A DNA stretch of 64,000 bases from Trichoplax sp. H2 (lineage: Eukaryota; Placozoa; Uniplacotomia; Trichoplacea): assembly GCA_003344405.1 (NCBI GenBank), contig NOWV01000033.1, forward strand, positions 124,001 to 188,000. The letters run 5' to 3'. The position numbers and the translations under genes were made by a program. The notes below the pieces were generated by a model. It searched no databases and had not been told where the DNA came from. It saw only the letters and a list, made by a program, of their open reading frames with translations. Below, one piece after another: positions 49,616 through 62,184 of this stretch (position 1 is the first letter of the stretch; every line of letters starts with the position of its first letter).

Positions 49616-52600
49616 ATGGCGATGCTCATTTATTATACCCTAATTTTAGTACCTACTGCACTTGCTACACCTGATTGTGGCCAGCATGGATTCTATTATG
49701 GCCGTCGTTTGCGGATTCACTATGTTGCCAATGGAGAAAAAGGAAAACCCTTAATGCTTTTCATTCATGGATATCCTCAGGTCGGCTATTCCTTTGAATC
49801 AACGCACTCATATAAAAATATTGAACTTGTCATTATTTTATCCTTATTGATAAATTGATCCAACTTTCTGTACCCTGTAATATGCATACATACGTATATA
49901 CCGCTTACAAAATAGGATAATCTCTCCAATCAATAATTGTATCACTTTCACGATAGTACTAAGGATGCATAACAATCTATAATGGCTTCGTGTGTAAATG
50001 TAGAGATTCAAAGTAACTAGAATAAAAATTGGAACCGAGTTGTAAATGGAGACTAATTCTACATAAATATTTGTTATTGGATATAGTTTTGGTATTGCTG
50101 GAGGCATCAGTTAAAGGAATTCGGTAAAGATTATTATGCGGTTGCAGTGGATAATCGGTGAGAGTTGGATAGACACCCACATTGAACTAAAATAAATTGA
50201 CGATCGTAGTCTAAACCATGTCCTACGCCTACCTTATGAATGATTATCGACTATGTAGTCGTATTTCAACGATGATTTAGAAAGGATAGCAGTCAATTTT
50301 ACAGTCTATATTACCCTTACTGAGCACATTAAATGCGTCTCTTATGTTGATAATAAATTTTGTTTTATATCAGCGGATATGGTGACACTGGACGTCCAAC
50401 TCACATGGAGGATTATGATATCAAGGAATTAATTGAAGACGTTAAAGACATTGTAAGTTATTCATTTACTGTCAGAACCGAGACGCAATTTAACTACCTA
50501 AATCATACACAATAATGGAACGGGATAATTGATTCAAAGTACAACTAGTCATGATTTGTTGAAAATGTACTTAATAATTCAAGCATTTCATGTCAGAACT
50601 TTTAAGAAATAGTAAATCCGTAATAAGCATAAAATTCTTCCCTCATGATCATTCTCAATGACGGTAAACTGCAAGCGTATTCTTTTTTGTTTCTTTCGCA
50701 TTAGATTGTAGGCCTTGGCTATGAAAAATGCACATTAGTTGCTCACGACTGGGGCGGATTCATTGCATGGTACAACGTTACACTGATTAATTATAATTAT
50801 TAAAGGCATTTCTTATTGCATATTAGGAAAATAGTTTATCTAATTGATATATATAATTACCTTGATCCAATGTAGGCACTTTGCTCATTTCCATCCCGAA
50901 TATCTTGAAAAATTAATCATTATGAATGCTCCGCACCCTAGGTATACTTATTTGCTACACAATGTAACTATTCTTTAATGTAAACTGAATGATTTGTTTA
51001 ACTGTATTTAGTAAAAATGAAGCTATTTGGCTCTATAGATTGTATCAATGATCTTCAATTAGAATTCGGTTAACGGTATATCAAGTGAAGAATCACAGTA
51101 AATAACATACTACATTACGTTATAGATTGGGTGACGACCTTGTATTAAAGTTATGTTACAATAATATGAATTAGAAAACCGTACATCATGTAATAACTAT
51201 CAAGCAAGTCAATGTCGTTGATTTTCCCATAAATCTTAAATTGAAATTTTGTCATCTGGTCGTATCAAAGTGAAAGATTGTTTTTTATCTCGCTCTCTAT
51301 ATATGATAGTAATGATGTAAAAATTATTAGACCTGTCCGACCATGTGTTATTATGTTAATGCTGTATGAGTTTGCAGCCCCTGCCAGACTAACTGATGAT
51401 ATTTTCTTGAAAAACTGTATTATTTACCTTGTTAGGATATTCAAGCAATACATGGAGACTCATATAACTCAAGCGCTAAAATCTTGGGTAAGATAGTAGC
51501 GCGATTTGATCTTTTAAAATATAACATTGAGGAAACAAGCTACTCATAGATGTTTTCGATGAGGATAGAAGTAGTGATGTCAATCCCGTATACTGAATTT
51601 ATCGATAATCGTGCCATTCATTATTGAATCTAAATTAAGTTTACATTCGAGTCGACATCCTGCTCACCCTGCATTTTAATACCTATTGTTTTTAATTCTA
51701 AATAGCACACAACCGACTTTAAACTGTATCATTGCTGCGTTAACCTATTGTAGGATATCTATATTCATCTATATGTAATTTGATCATTTCAATTGAATTA
51801 CACTCGTATCTGTTAAAGTACATCTTCTTCTATCAAATCCCCTATCTTCCAGAATTTGTGGAATCGTCATCTGATTATGAATTGATTGACATTATTATGA
51901 CTTCCGTCATTCATTCGGTAAGACAATACTAGTTATAGCTATCTTTGATTGTTGTACACTTTATGATTAAATTTCCATAGTTATTCTAGTTGAAATTTTA
52001 CTGTAAAACTTACTATTTTAGCCTAACTCTTACTCTTTTATATAATTTAAAAGGACCCTAAAACTAAGGATATATTTACTAAAGATGATGAAGAATGTTA
52101 CAAGTACAACCTTAGCCGACCGAGTTGCTTAACAAGCGCAATTAATTATTATCGTCAGAATGTATTTATCCCACCTTTACCATTTAAGTATGACAAAATT
52201 ACAGCTCCAACTTTAATCATCTGGGTAAGTTCAAATTATCAACTCCTAAACTTTTATAACCAATATTTTAAAATTTTTCAGTTTTGACTTATGAATAACA
52301 TGATTTACTATTTAGGGTGAAAAAGATGATGCACTTAACAAAGAATTAAATAATGGTATTGCTAAATACGTCGATAGTGTTATCTTAAAGTAAGTTTATT
52401 ATATAAACTAATTATAATAATAAATATACGTAGTGATAAATAAATTTAATCAATTGGAAGACATTGTATTAAATAGTAACTATCTCTAACAATGCCACTT
52501 CAATTAGTTTGAATTATGATTCAGCTAATGAATTCATTCATACTTCAGGTATATGGCTGAAGGCACTCATTGGATCAGCGAGCAATTCCCCGAAGAGACT

Positions 52601-52630
52601 AATAAACACATGCGTGACTTTTTACAATAG
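49616..52630 (+). CDS. alpha/beta-hydrolase, EPHX4-type epoxide hydrolase
   Basis: Predicted to hydrolyse lipid epoxides or related esters. Ten exons keep phase and give 307 residues: 49616-49780, 50087-50157, 50374-50452, 50705-50769, 50876-50941, 51436-51487, 51819-51917, 52054-52224, 52316-52389 and 52549-52630 (TAG). The N-terminus (MAMLIYYTLILVPTALAT) is hydrophobic: a signal peptide or membrane anchor. The oxyanion motif HGYPQ (51-55) is followed by FWYCWRHQL, RGYGDTGRP, the nucleophile motif HDWGG with D120, NAPHP, a lid region (YQIPYLPEF; NYYRQN may give a catalytic Tyr), LIIWGEKDD with D260 as charge-relay acid, and EGTHWISEQFP with H288 as the base. The complete triad suggests an active enzyme. 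Nearest human proteins are EPHX4 and EPHX3; I cannot tell which is the orthologue. Confidence 0.94.
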
Positions 52631-54576
52631 ATTCAAGCATCGTGCTATTATTTCTACAACATTAAGCAATCTGCGCAATTCGTTACGGAAAGAAACACTA
52701 AGCTTTAGCAAGACTTTAATAACTTGACTATATTACAGTGCCCGTATGCTGTGAGGCTACTATAAAAATACAATCTAAATTTTCGTTGTTACCGACAATG
52801 ATCAGAAAATGCCTCCCGTATTTGACACAAGCTTAATTACTTTATTCCAAAGGATAGGTTATTTCTAGTTTAGGTCTTTATCATAAATAATTCATCCTAC
52901 AACATAGCTAGGCATGCGGTAATGATGATAGTATTTTAGGTAACTTTTTTAAATACTTTAAATAAAGACTATTTAAACGTTCGTTAACGGCATTGAAAAC
53001 AAAATGTTCAAATTTCGGAATTGAGGATGACATGCTAGCAACGATGGTGTAACAGATCTGTCAGAATCCACCAATTTACGTAACAATTTATATAGCTTTA
53101 GACGTATTTACCTGTACTGTATTTACAATATCGCAAGCGAATAATTAGAAAGTGAGGAATCTCTTTAGCAGCCTATGATCATTGTAAATTTCGTACAGTA
53201 GCTTGTATTCGACTAAATTGTTGTAAATTACTAAACGATGGGCAAATTTTTAATGTAGTCGATCCATCATGTCTTTTTCTAAGAATTCATACAGTGCGAT
53301 AATATATAGTAATACTACTATTGCTTTCAGACCTGCAGAAACCATTTCACCACCAGTGAAGTTTTCTAACTGAGTAACTTAATTTCCTTTTATTAATTTT
53401 CACCAATTTAGTTGGAATCCAATAGGTAGTAGTGTGCATGCTACAATGACGGAAGAAAGAAATCAGTATCTTACTGTAAGGTACCTACAGTACTAGCACA
53501 AATACACAATATGTTCTAATGATCAAGAGATGATACCTTTGATTAATAAGTTCATGGTGAATAAGGCGCTGCCATTACAAATAAGTAGCGTATATTTTTA
53601 GAAATAAATCTTTTTATTTACACATGTTGAGTATAACATTAACTATCAAATCAGTTCAAAGATTAATTGATCATGCTATACTTAATTGAAATAAATACAG
53701 ATCCGCACTTCAATAAAGTTTTACGCGGTTATTTAGATATGATATTGTTCTCAAATCATCATCTAGTTCTAATTTAACTTAAACGTGTATTCTTTCAGCT
53801 ATATGTATATATATAATGCTCTCATTGAAACTTTATATATTAATAGTAACAGCATGAAAAAAGATGTACTGCGTATGTATTTTGTACAATTGAAGCATTT
53901 CACTATAATAATCGATGCAATTCATTACATACCCTACTCGAACAATCAATTTCACTTTCGCCGACATAAAATAAAGAGCACTATACATTTTAAATTCTGG
54001 AATATAAACTAAACATCCATAGTTCAAGAGCATAAAACGCTGACATTACCTTACTATAATATAAAGTACACTATATCATATAGCACGTAAACCGTTCAAA
54101 TGTTTAACTTTGTACATGTACATTAGGTGCTTTCATGAAAATTTAAACACTTCAATTTTTATTATAATTGATCAATCAGTAAACAAATATACCATATAAT
54201 AGTCAATTTGTCACGTTTCCACAGAGCAGAGTATGATCCATTAATCAGTTTGTATCTGATTATATAGCACTGTATTACATACAGAAAAATAAGTCACAGC
54301 TCGATATTGTAATTGTTCGTTTTAAAAATAAGCTTTCGATAGAAATCACTCAAGATGAGGTAAAATTAAAATATTTCTCGTAATTACGCGGGTTTTCATA
54401 GTGGCCATGCATATGCATAGTTTATACGGCATGCGGGTAATTTTGTTCCACGGGATTACCGTATGTCCTGCAACCTCGTCCGAAGAGTCATACAGAATTC
54501 CTGCAATCGATGTTATTTTAGACATTATGATTAATATCACGACAATATGTAGCAGGAGTAAGCAGCTACTTATGTG
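52631..54576. other. convergent intergenic region
   Basis: Between the 3' ends of the epoxide hydrolase (plus) and XPOT (minus). Open frames near 53.8-54.0 and 54.35-54.6 kb lack recognisable content; the latter overlaps the last XPOT exon on the opposite strand. No repeat of note. Confidence 0.5.
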
Positions 54577-57500
54577 CTATACCTTTAAGTACTTATTAAA
54601 TGACTTCATATCCATTTGCTCGAGTCCTTGAACATAGGCCTAAATAACGTTATTATGTTCATAATCGTTATTTTTTTAATAATCTAAATTCTAGGATTCT
54701 ATCAAATCCTTTTACCTGAATTAAATCTGCAGAAAGATTAAGTTGAGGTAAGTACGTCGTTCTTAAATATTCTTTAAATTGCTGTCCCTATGCGAAATAC
54801 ATACGTATAAATATAAGAATTGAAAGATACTACATAAAATATAACGATTACAGCAAAGTGGCCATAGTTGAAAATATTTTTATTAATTAATTATTCTATA
54901 AATTTGCTTACCTCCAAGTTTAAAATGCTCTTTTGTAAAGTAACTATTTCAGACAGTACCTTCACAGGAAATATTAACACATTTGAGTAAAAATAATGAC
55001 CACATTCATTAGGATTTAATAAAATTTCTTGTATAATAATTTAAAGCGGATAAAATAGGTTGTCTACAATACTGTCCAACGTAGATCACGAATAGCACTA
55101 AGACGAGACGTATAGTTAATAACTGAATTTTTATGCTGGAAAAACATTACAGAACATATTAATTGCAAAGCATCCACTTATTATAAAATCGATGAACAGT
55201 ATTTTATGAGCGTGAGTCAAGTATATAGTACATCTATTCAAATCGAATATGCGGACCAGAAGGAACTACATTAGTCAGGCAATTACCTGCAAACTTTGTC
55301 TGTCATCAAAATCGAAAGTGGCTTTAAGAGGAGCAATGAAACAAGCCGGAATAATATTTTTATATAAAAATTCTCCAAACAGGTTGCTCTTATTTCCATC
55401 TAAATCAATTATTGGATTATAACTTTATACAAAAGCATACAAAAAGTAACTTAAATAAAAAATCGTATTTACCATGAGCATTTATCAGTTTGTGCAGAAC
55501 AAAGAAGCAAATCTTCTGTGACTGGAATTCGAAGATAACAAAATTTTAGGCACTATACAGAAATTATTAGTAAATTCAGTACTGACAAACCGATAGATCT
55601 CCTGCATCAACGCAGCCATGGATTAAACTTAACAGCACTTCTTGTGCATTATGCACTTCTATAATAACAATTATAATAAAAAAGTATAACACATTACCGA
55701 GCGACTGAGCAATTTAAGTTAAACACGTATTAATTTTACTCATTAAATACCTTGATCAAGAATTGCCGATGCTACATCGTTAGTGACCAACGTAGATAAA
55801 AATGTAAAGTAGCTACGATGTAAAAGTTGCTTATCTTTGGTGGCCTGTATCACATAAAATTTTACGTTAGTTTCAGCAATTTCAATTGGTAATAAAAATA
55901 TCGAATAACAAACCTGCGTATCCGCAATATCTGTGGTAGAATTTAGAGCAGCAAAAATTGTATTTACAATCGGCATAAAAGACTCTTTCAGGAAAGGAGT
56001 AACTTGGCGCTATATGCATGATGAAGGCATTTTATTACAAAATCACTATTTTAAAATAAGTCTTCAATAGATTTTATCCCTAAATACAGTACCTGAAATT
56101 TAGATACTACTTGATTAATTAAAGGCATAAATTCTTGAACATCGGTTGGCTAAGTGTAAAGAAGTATTTGGTTAGGTCTATCGAAATTATTTAAAATTTA
56201 TTACAATAGTTCGATACAATAGTTACATGAAATATTATCGTCAAGGTAGTACAATTCACCTTTGGATCTTTCAATAAATAATTCATAGCTGTCGGAATGA
56301 AAGGCAATACTTGCTCCCCTAAACAAATTATCATCCGATGCAAAAACTGGCGCACTCCTGCTTGAATTTGCTCCTTAAATGATGGCACACTCAAAGACTG
56401 CAAAAAGATGGATAACACCTACAGCAAAAATTTTATATCATGATGAGTATAAAGATGAAACAACAATATTTCACATTATATTATGATTACCTCAATAAAA
56501 TATTGAGAACAACCGCAATCTTGCATAGTTTGACTACTGGAGAATACTTTGCTGACGCGGCTACATAGATAAAAGTTATTCATAAACTATAAACTCCAAA
56601 TGTCGGTAGTTTTACGTTATTATATTATATCTATAATACTAACCTTGCACAGGACATAATCAGATTTAGCTCTTGAGCATACGAAAATTGTTGATTTGCG
56701 TCAGACTCATTATATATCTAAATGTACATCATTACAGTAATCAATTAGTAGAAAAACCCTTTCACTTAATATATTCAATTAGTAGGATCTATACCTTTGA
56801 CAAAATATCTTTAAATCTATTGGATAAGGACGTGAGAATGCAATTCATCAAAAATTGCCGTTCCTATGAATATAGTTTAAATTGAATAAATGTCGGAAGT
56901 TTCCTAACTATTCCAGAAAGTAATGACGATAACAAAATTCTGCTATATTTACCTCTACTTTTAAGCCACCTGATATTACAATAATACCAGCAGCTTCGTA
57001 CAGGTGTAGCTATGAATGAAAATAAAGCACAATATGAAAAATAATACGTTAAAAATGAGATAAATTAGCGATATCAACATTATAGCGAGCTTTTAAACAT
57101 TATTGGAAGACATTCTTAATTACCTGATCGCTATCAATTAAAACTTTTTGCTGGCCATTAACCTATACAATTGATATTAAAAGTGGCATACATATCAACT
57201 TCATTGTATTACTATCACAAATAATTTGTAACTAACGTATTTAAAACGCTTTAATGTAAATTACCGATTCAAAACTTAAATGAGGACGAATTTGCTTCAA
57301 AAGATTCTCAGAATAATCATCCAAGCTATTTCTAAATATAGTAAGCATTGATTACATATCAGCAACTAATATCCTTCACTAAGTACGTTTACAGCGAGAA
57401 TTTTTACTATCACCAAAATGTCTGACTGACCTAAGTTGTTTGATAAATCGTGACAATAAATAGCATGAACGACTGCGTAGAGTTAAATTGGTACTTTGCA

Positions 57501-60500
57501 AACCATTAGTTCCGAGAAAAGCATTCTGAAAATATTAATTTCCATAGTAAATACATAATCTACCTTGAATATCAACAAATGTTAGCGTGAGCTTACCAAT
57601 ACGGGCCCGATAAACTGCTTGTGCAGAACAAAGAATTTATCGTACCGAACCACGGTTTCAAAGTACTGAAATAAAAATTATGAGCATAGAATTTTTTTAA
57701 GTCCAACTTTACACAGTGATTTATTCATAACTGTCATACATGTCAACAAAAACATACCTGCATAAGTACGGCTACGTGTTCATGGCGATCAATACCGGAT
57801 GTAATTAACTGCGAACGGGATCGTATTGTAATAAGTAAAAAATTAACATACGAAAAATCACCAAATCACCAAACTCACCATCACCATCATTTGTTGTATC
57901 GGTGACGCACTATTTAAATCATCGGTAAAGTGAACGCCCTAGATTGTATCCAAAACGACAACGTAAGAAATAATGTAAAATTAACCAGAAAATTAGTTTA
58001 GCATACCGGTATAAGCTCCCCGAGCATGTATAAAATTTTGATCGAAACTTCGATATCCATAAACGCCTTAGAGTTCCATTGACTATTATAATAGACACAA
58101 CGTTAGCAATGGTTAATTACTTGACAATCAATATTGTTGTTAAAATCTACAGAGTCACCGCTCTTACCTCATGATGTTTACGTAATAATGATAAACCACC
58201 ATTAATACAAGTTCTCTGTTCTACGTTACCACGTACAGGAAAAGGAAGTAGATTAATTATAATTGCTAGTCTGTAACCTATTTCACTAAAATAAATACTT
58301 ACTAGCTGAGTAATATTATAAAATAAGTTTTTCAATTGCTTTCTGTATTCAAGAAACATTATCTCATCCTCTCCCTAACAATCAAATAATAATTTTATGA
58401 TCTTTGTCCCAAAATACATTTATTATTCTTCAAATTTAAGAAATAGCATAAAAAATTTTATTATTCCTATATGACTACAATACCTCGCACTCAAAATCGT
58501 AAGATTGATCATATTTATACTTTGATATGACAGCCTCAAGAAGACCCTACATCATTATAGCAGTTTATAATCTTTAGACGATTGATGTACTGTACAAAAA
58601 ATAACGCTGGACAAAAACATCACATTAGCTAGCAAAATTCAACAAAATGACATTCTGTTACTTTTAAATGATCTTCTCGTCGCTGTAATTCATTCGGAGA
58701 TAATTGTTTAAGAAGAAGGACATAACTTTGAGCGAAACCAATAACAGCCTGTGAAACGTCGTCGTCTTCATTGGTCATAAACCTGATTAAAATCGGAGCA
58801 TTAAATTAACAGTGGAGTAATTAGTTAGCACGTCTTATTGGATTAACAGTCTGATTAATCCTATTTCAATGCATTGTATTTAACTGAATGACAGCAGTTT
58901 TCCCTATATGCCAATACTAACCGAAGTAATAAAGTAATTTTGACATCAATCATTTCGAGGGTTTGATCAGCAGCTACAACGTCTCCTGATCGCATCAACC
59001 TGAATAAAGAAATCGAAGTTCCCAGTATAAATAAAATTAACGCTATCCATTTTGTCGCCACAATAAATATAACGTATACGTAAGCATTTCTATTTCAGGC
59101 ATAAATCACTAAAAAAGTACAATTAAAATTTAAAATTCTCATTACTTTGTCCAGCTAGAAATGAGCGACGTCCCAATACCATTGACCAACTTTCCTAACT
59201 TAGCAGCATAGTCAGCATCGATATCCTAAGAATAATACGTTAAAATGGGTCATAAATTTTGTTAGAACCAATTAAACAATTGAAGCATTTCGAATGTACT
59301 ACAATGTAATCATTTGTCTTACCCCCAATGACGCAAAAATACCACAACTGTCCAAAACATTTACTAACGATTCAACTAATTTAATTTTCTCTCCAGCATC
59401 CATACCTACTTATAATAAAGTAAACCGTAAGTAACCTGCAAAATTATAGTATTACGTACAAAAGTCCGCGTTATTTCCATTTTCTAAAAATATCATTGCC
59501 AACTTATGAATACGAGACCTTTGTTCATAATTTCGAAAATACAATCACAAGCACTTTCTCTTAATGTGTCGACCTTAAGATACAATAGCAATCGGCTAAA
59601 ATAGCAAAATTAGGTAAACCATAGTTAGCTTTTTTCAGTCGTAACGAAACAAAAATTGAAATTAAAAGTAAAATTTGGCAGAACAAGAAGTTATATCATG
59701 CCTTATGAAACGGTCGTTAGCAACAGCATTAATATCAATCCATGATACATAAGCTCCGATTACTTGTAAACAAAGACAAGTTAATTCATGTTGAGAGCTA
59801 TCGTATGTTTGCTGAAAATAAAGAAACAATATACTCGTTTACTTGTATTATGGTAGTCAATCAATAAAGGTTACGATCAACAGCAATGCTTACCAATATC
59901 TGATACCAAGATTCTACTAAGTCTGAAATACATCGAATACGCATCGCATCTTTTATGGCAGTGTTCCGTACGAGTTCCTATAACAACAGGTAGTTTGTTT
60001 ATATGCTATTCCATTAAAATAAAACTTGAGTACTTTGTACGATTCATAACGTAGCAATTTTATACCAATTTTTACAAAATATATTTACACATAAAAATTA
60101 ACTCTACATAAAATAGGATAGCTGATTCTAGCACCCTAGCGTTATCATACCTCTGGTGTGTGAGGGATGTCACGATCGACAACCTCGCTATCGATTGCTA
60201 ATAAAGTCCTCAAATAAAAGTCCACCGCATTTATTCCAGTTGACATAAAACCCAGCAGATCGTCAAAAAATGATGGCCACTAAATAAAATAGCGTTCAGC
60301 CGTTACTAGATTAGTCTCTCATCTATTTTTATAAGTTATCCATTTACATCAAATACTATCTGTTATATCTTTAGATCGGAAAATGTAATTAACTATGTAA
60401 CGTATAGTTATAACAATGCTATAATAAATGAAATTACACAGTAAGTATACAAACTGTACCCGATCAGGATAGTCGCCGACGAAGGCCAAGCTGAAGATCT

Positions 60501-62184
60501 GCGCCATCTTATTTCTTAAATAATTGGCATCAATGGGCTCATAACAGTACTGTTAACGAAATATTTTTAATAAAAATGATTACATATTTAATGACTGTAT
60601 TGTACTAAGCTGTAATTAATTAATCCTGGCCTAACATCGTCAGAAATGATTTCAACACTTTTATGCTGACTATATCTATTACAGTACGTTGATCTATTCT
60701 AATAGGTAATACGTATCTTTAAAGGTTACCAATAGATCCCATCTAGTGCTAAAAATTTAACTACTAATGGCTTTAGCCATCCCGGACTGTTTTGTCATTT
60801 ACGACATGATAATAATATGTTTCTATTACGAATTCATCACGTTTGAATATGTTTTTGCTATTGTTACTTTTGTCTTTTGCGATAATTATGGTATTAGATA
60901 CTATCGTCACCAAGGCTCATAATTCTTAGCCAAATTCAAAACAATAACCTTACAGAATACTCTACAATATACGACGTCAGTGATTTATATTTGAGCCTTT
61001 GTTATAGCATTTTTCGAAGGAACTTACCTGTCTAAGCCAATTAATTAAATATTCCTTTAAGACTTGTTGGTCAGAGTAAGATGCAGAAGAGTAGCTATAG
61101 GTAATTGCAAGTGACAATGTTATAAATAAAGTTAACAAGTAATAATATCAGCCTAACAAACGTTGCCGTGATATCATAACTGAAAAAATAAGGATAAAAT
61201 TTAAAATTGTAACGAAATGATGATTGATCAACATGATATGCTGTATTTAAGGAAAATAACATTTATATTGTTTTTTAAGCTACGTGAGTATGTTCAACAC
61301 AGTAGACATATTTAGTTATGGTGAGACAAATTATTTTAGCATTTCCACTCAATCCTGCTGTCAATAAAATCTAATTCATTTCCAAACTCTTTATAAGCTT
61401 GCTAAATTGTCGGGTATTCAATAGGAATGCAACTGTATATATTTTATGTTAGGATAGGAATAACTTTATTCCAATTGATAGTTACCATAAAGCCAACAAT
61501 AGACTTACTTGTTTTTTAAGTAATGCTCCAGTACTTGCATACACATAAATTTCATGTAGTCATCACTAGTACATCATTTTAAGTATAAGTAAATACAACG
61601 TTAGTACGTTAGTGAATCTATAACATCGTGTAGAGTGGATTAACAATTTGCTACATTCATAATTCACTGACTTGCAGAAAATCAGAAGAATTGGTGAAAA
61701 TATATCAAACAGAAATTAAACCACATTTTTGATAGCAAATTTAGCATAGATTAATTTAAACAATTTTTCTTATTTACGTCCAATATTTAGCTAATAGTAT
61801 TTGTAGCAAATATTGATACCAGATAAAAGTAAATTACAATTATATTGTACAGTAGCTGAAGTATTTCGTTTTAGTAATCGATATTCATAACTAGTAAGAT
61901 TATAGAATAATTTTTCATCATGTTAAAGAAAATAGTAAATGGTTGAGCGTCTAGTTCATAGCTAAGTGCATTTGTTTCTTTCTTCATAACAATACTTATT
62001 GCACTTACTTACACAGTATAGTAAATTCTAATATCGATATTTTGCATTAAGGCCTATAGCAAAGTACTGAAAGATGACACAGTTTAAAAGTAATTTACCG
62101 GTAAAGTCTTTTGACCAGACTATCGCCACACAATTTCCATCCTTGGGGTGAGTTTTTTAATCGATCCAACTCTTGTATAACCTC
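54577..62184 (-). CDS. XPOT: exportin-T (tRNA nuclear export receptor)
   Basis: XPOT is a karyopherin-beta that carries mature tRNA out of the nucleus with Ran-GTP; it is built of HEAT-like helical repeats. About 35 short exons follow the human protein in order. Landmarks: LDRLKNSPQGWKLCGDSL (62.1-62.18 kb), YMKFMCMQVLEHYLKNK (61.5), QQVLKEYLINWLRQ (61.05), LLAIDSEVVDRDIPHTPE (60.2), CLQVIGAYVSWIDINAVAND (59.75), KLGKLVNGIGTSLISSWTK (59.2), EYRKQLKNLF (58.35), IEVSIKILYMLGELIP (58.05), YFETVVRYDKFFV (57.65), FLHRMIICLGEQVLPFIP (56.35), FMPLINQVVSKFQ (56.12), LLHRSYFTFLSTLVTNDVAS (55.8), NIIPACFIAPLKATFDFDD (55.3) and YLPQLNLSADLIQ (54.73). The end is SFNKYLK, one residue more, then TAG at 54577, shortened relative to human. 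The initiating exon, upstream of the acceptor at 62185, was not found. A few small exons near 55.5 and 58.2 kb are uncertain. Confidence 0.95.
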
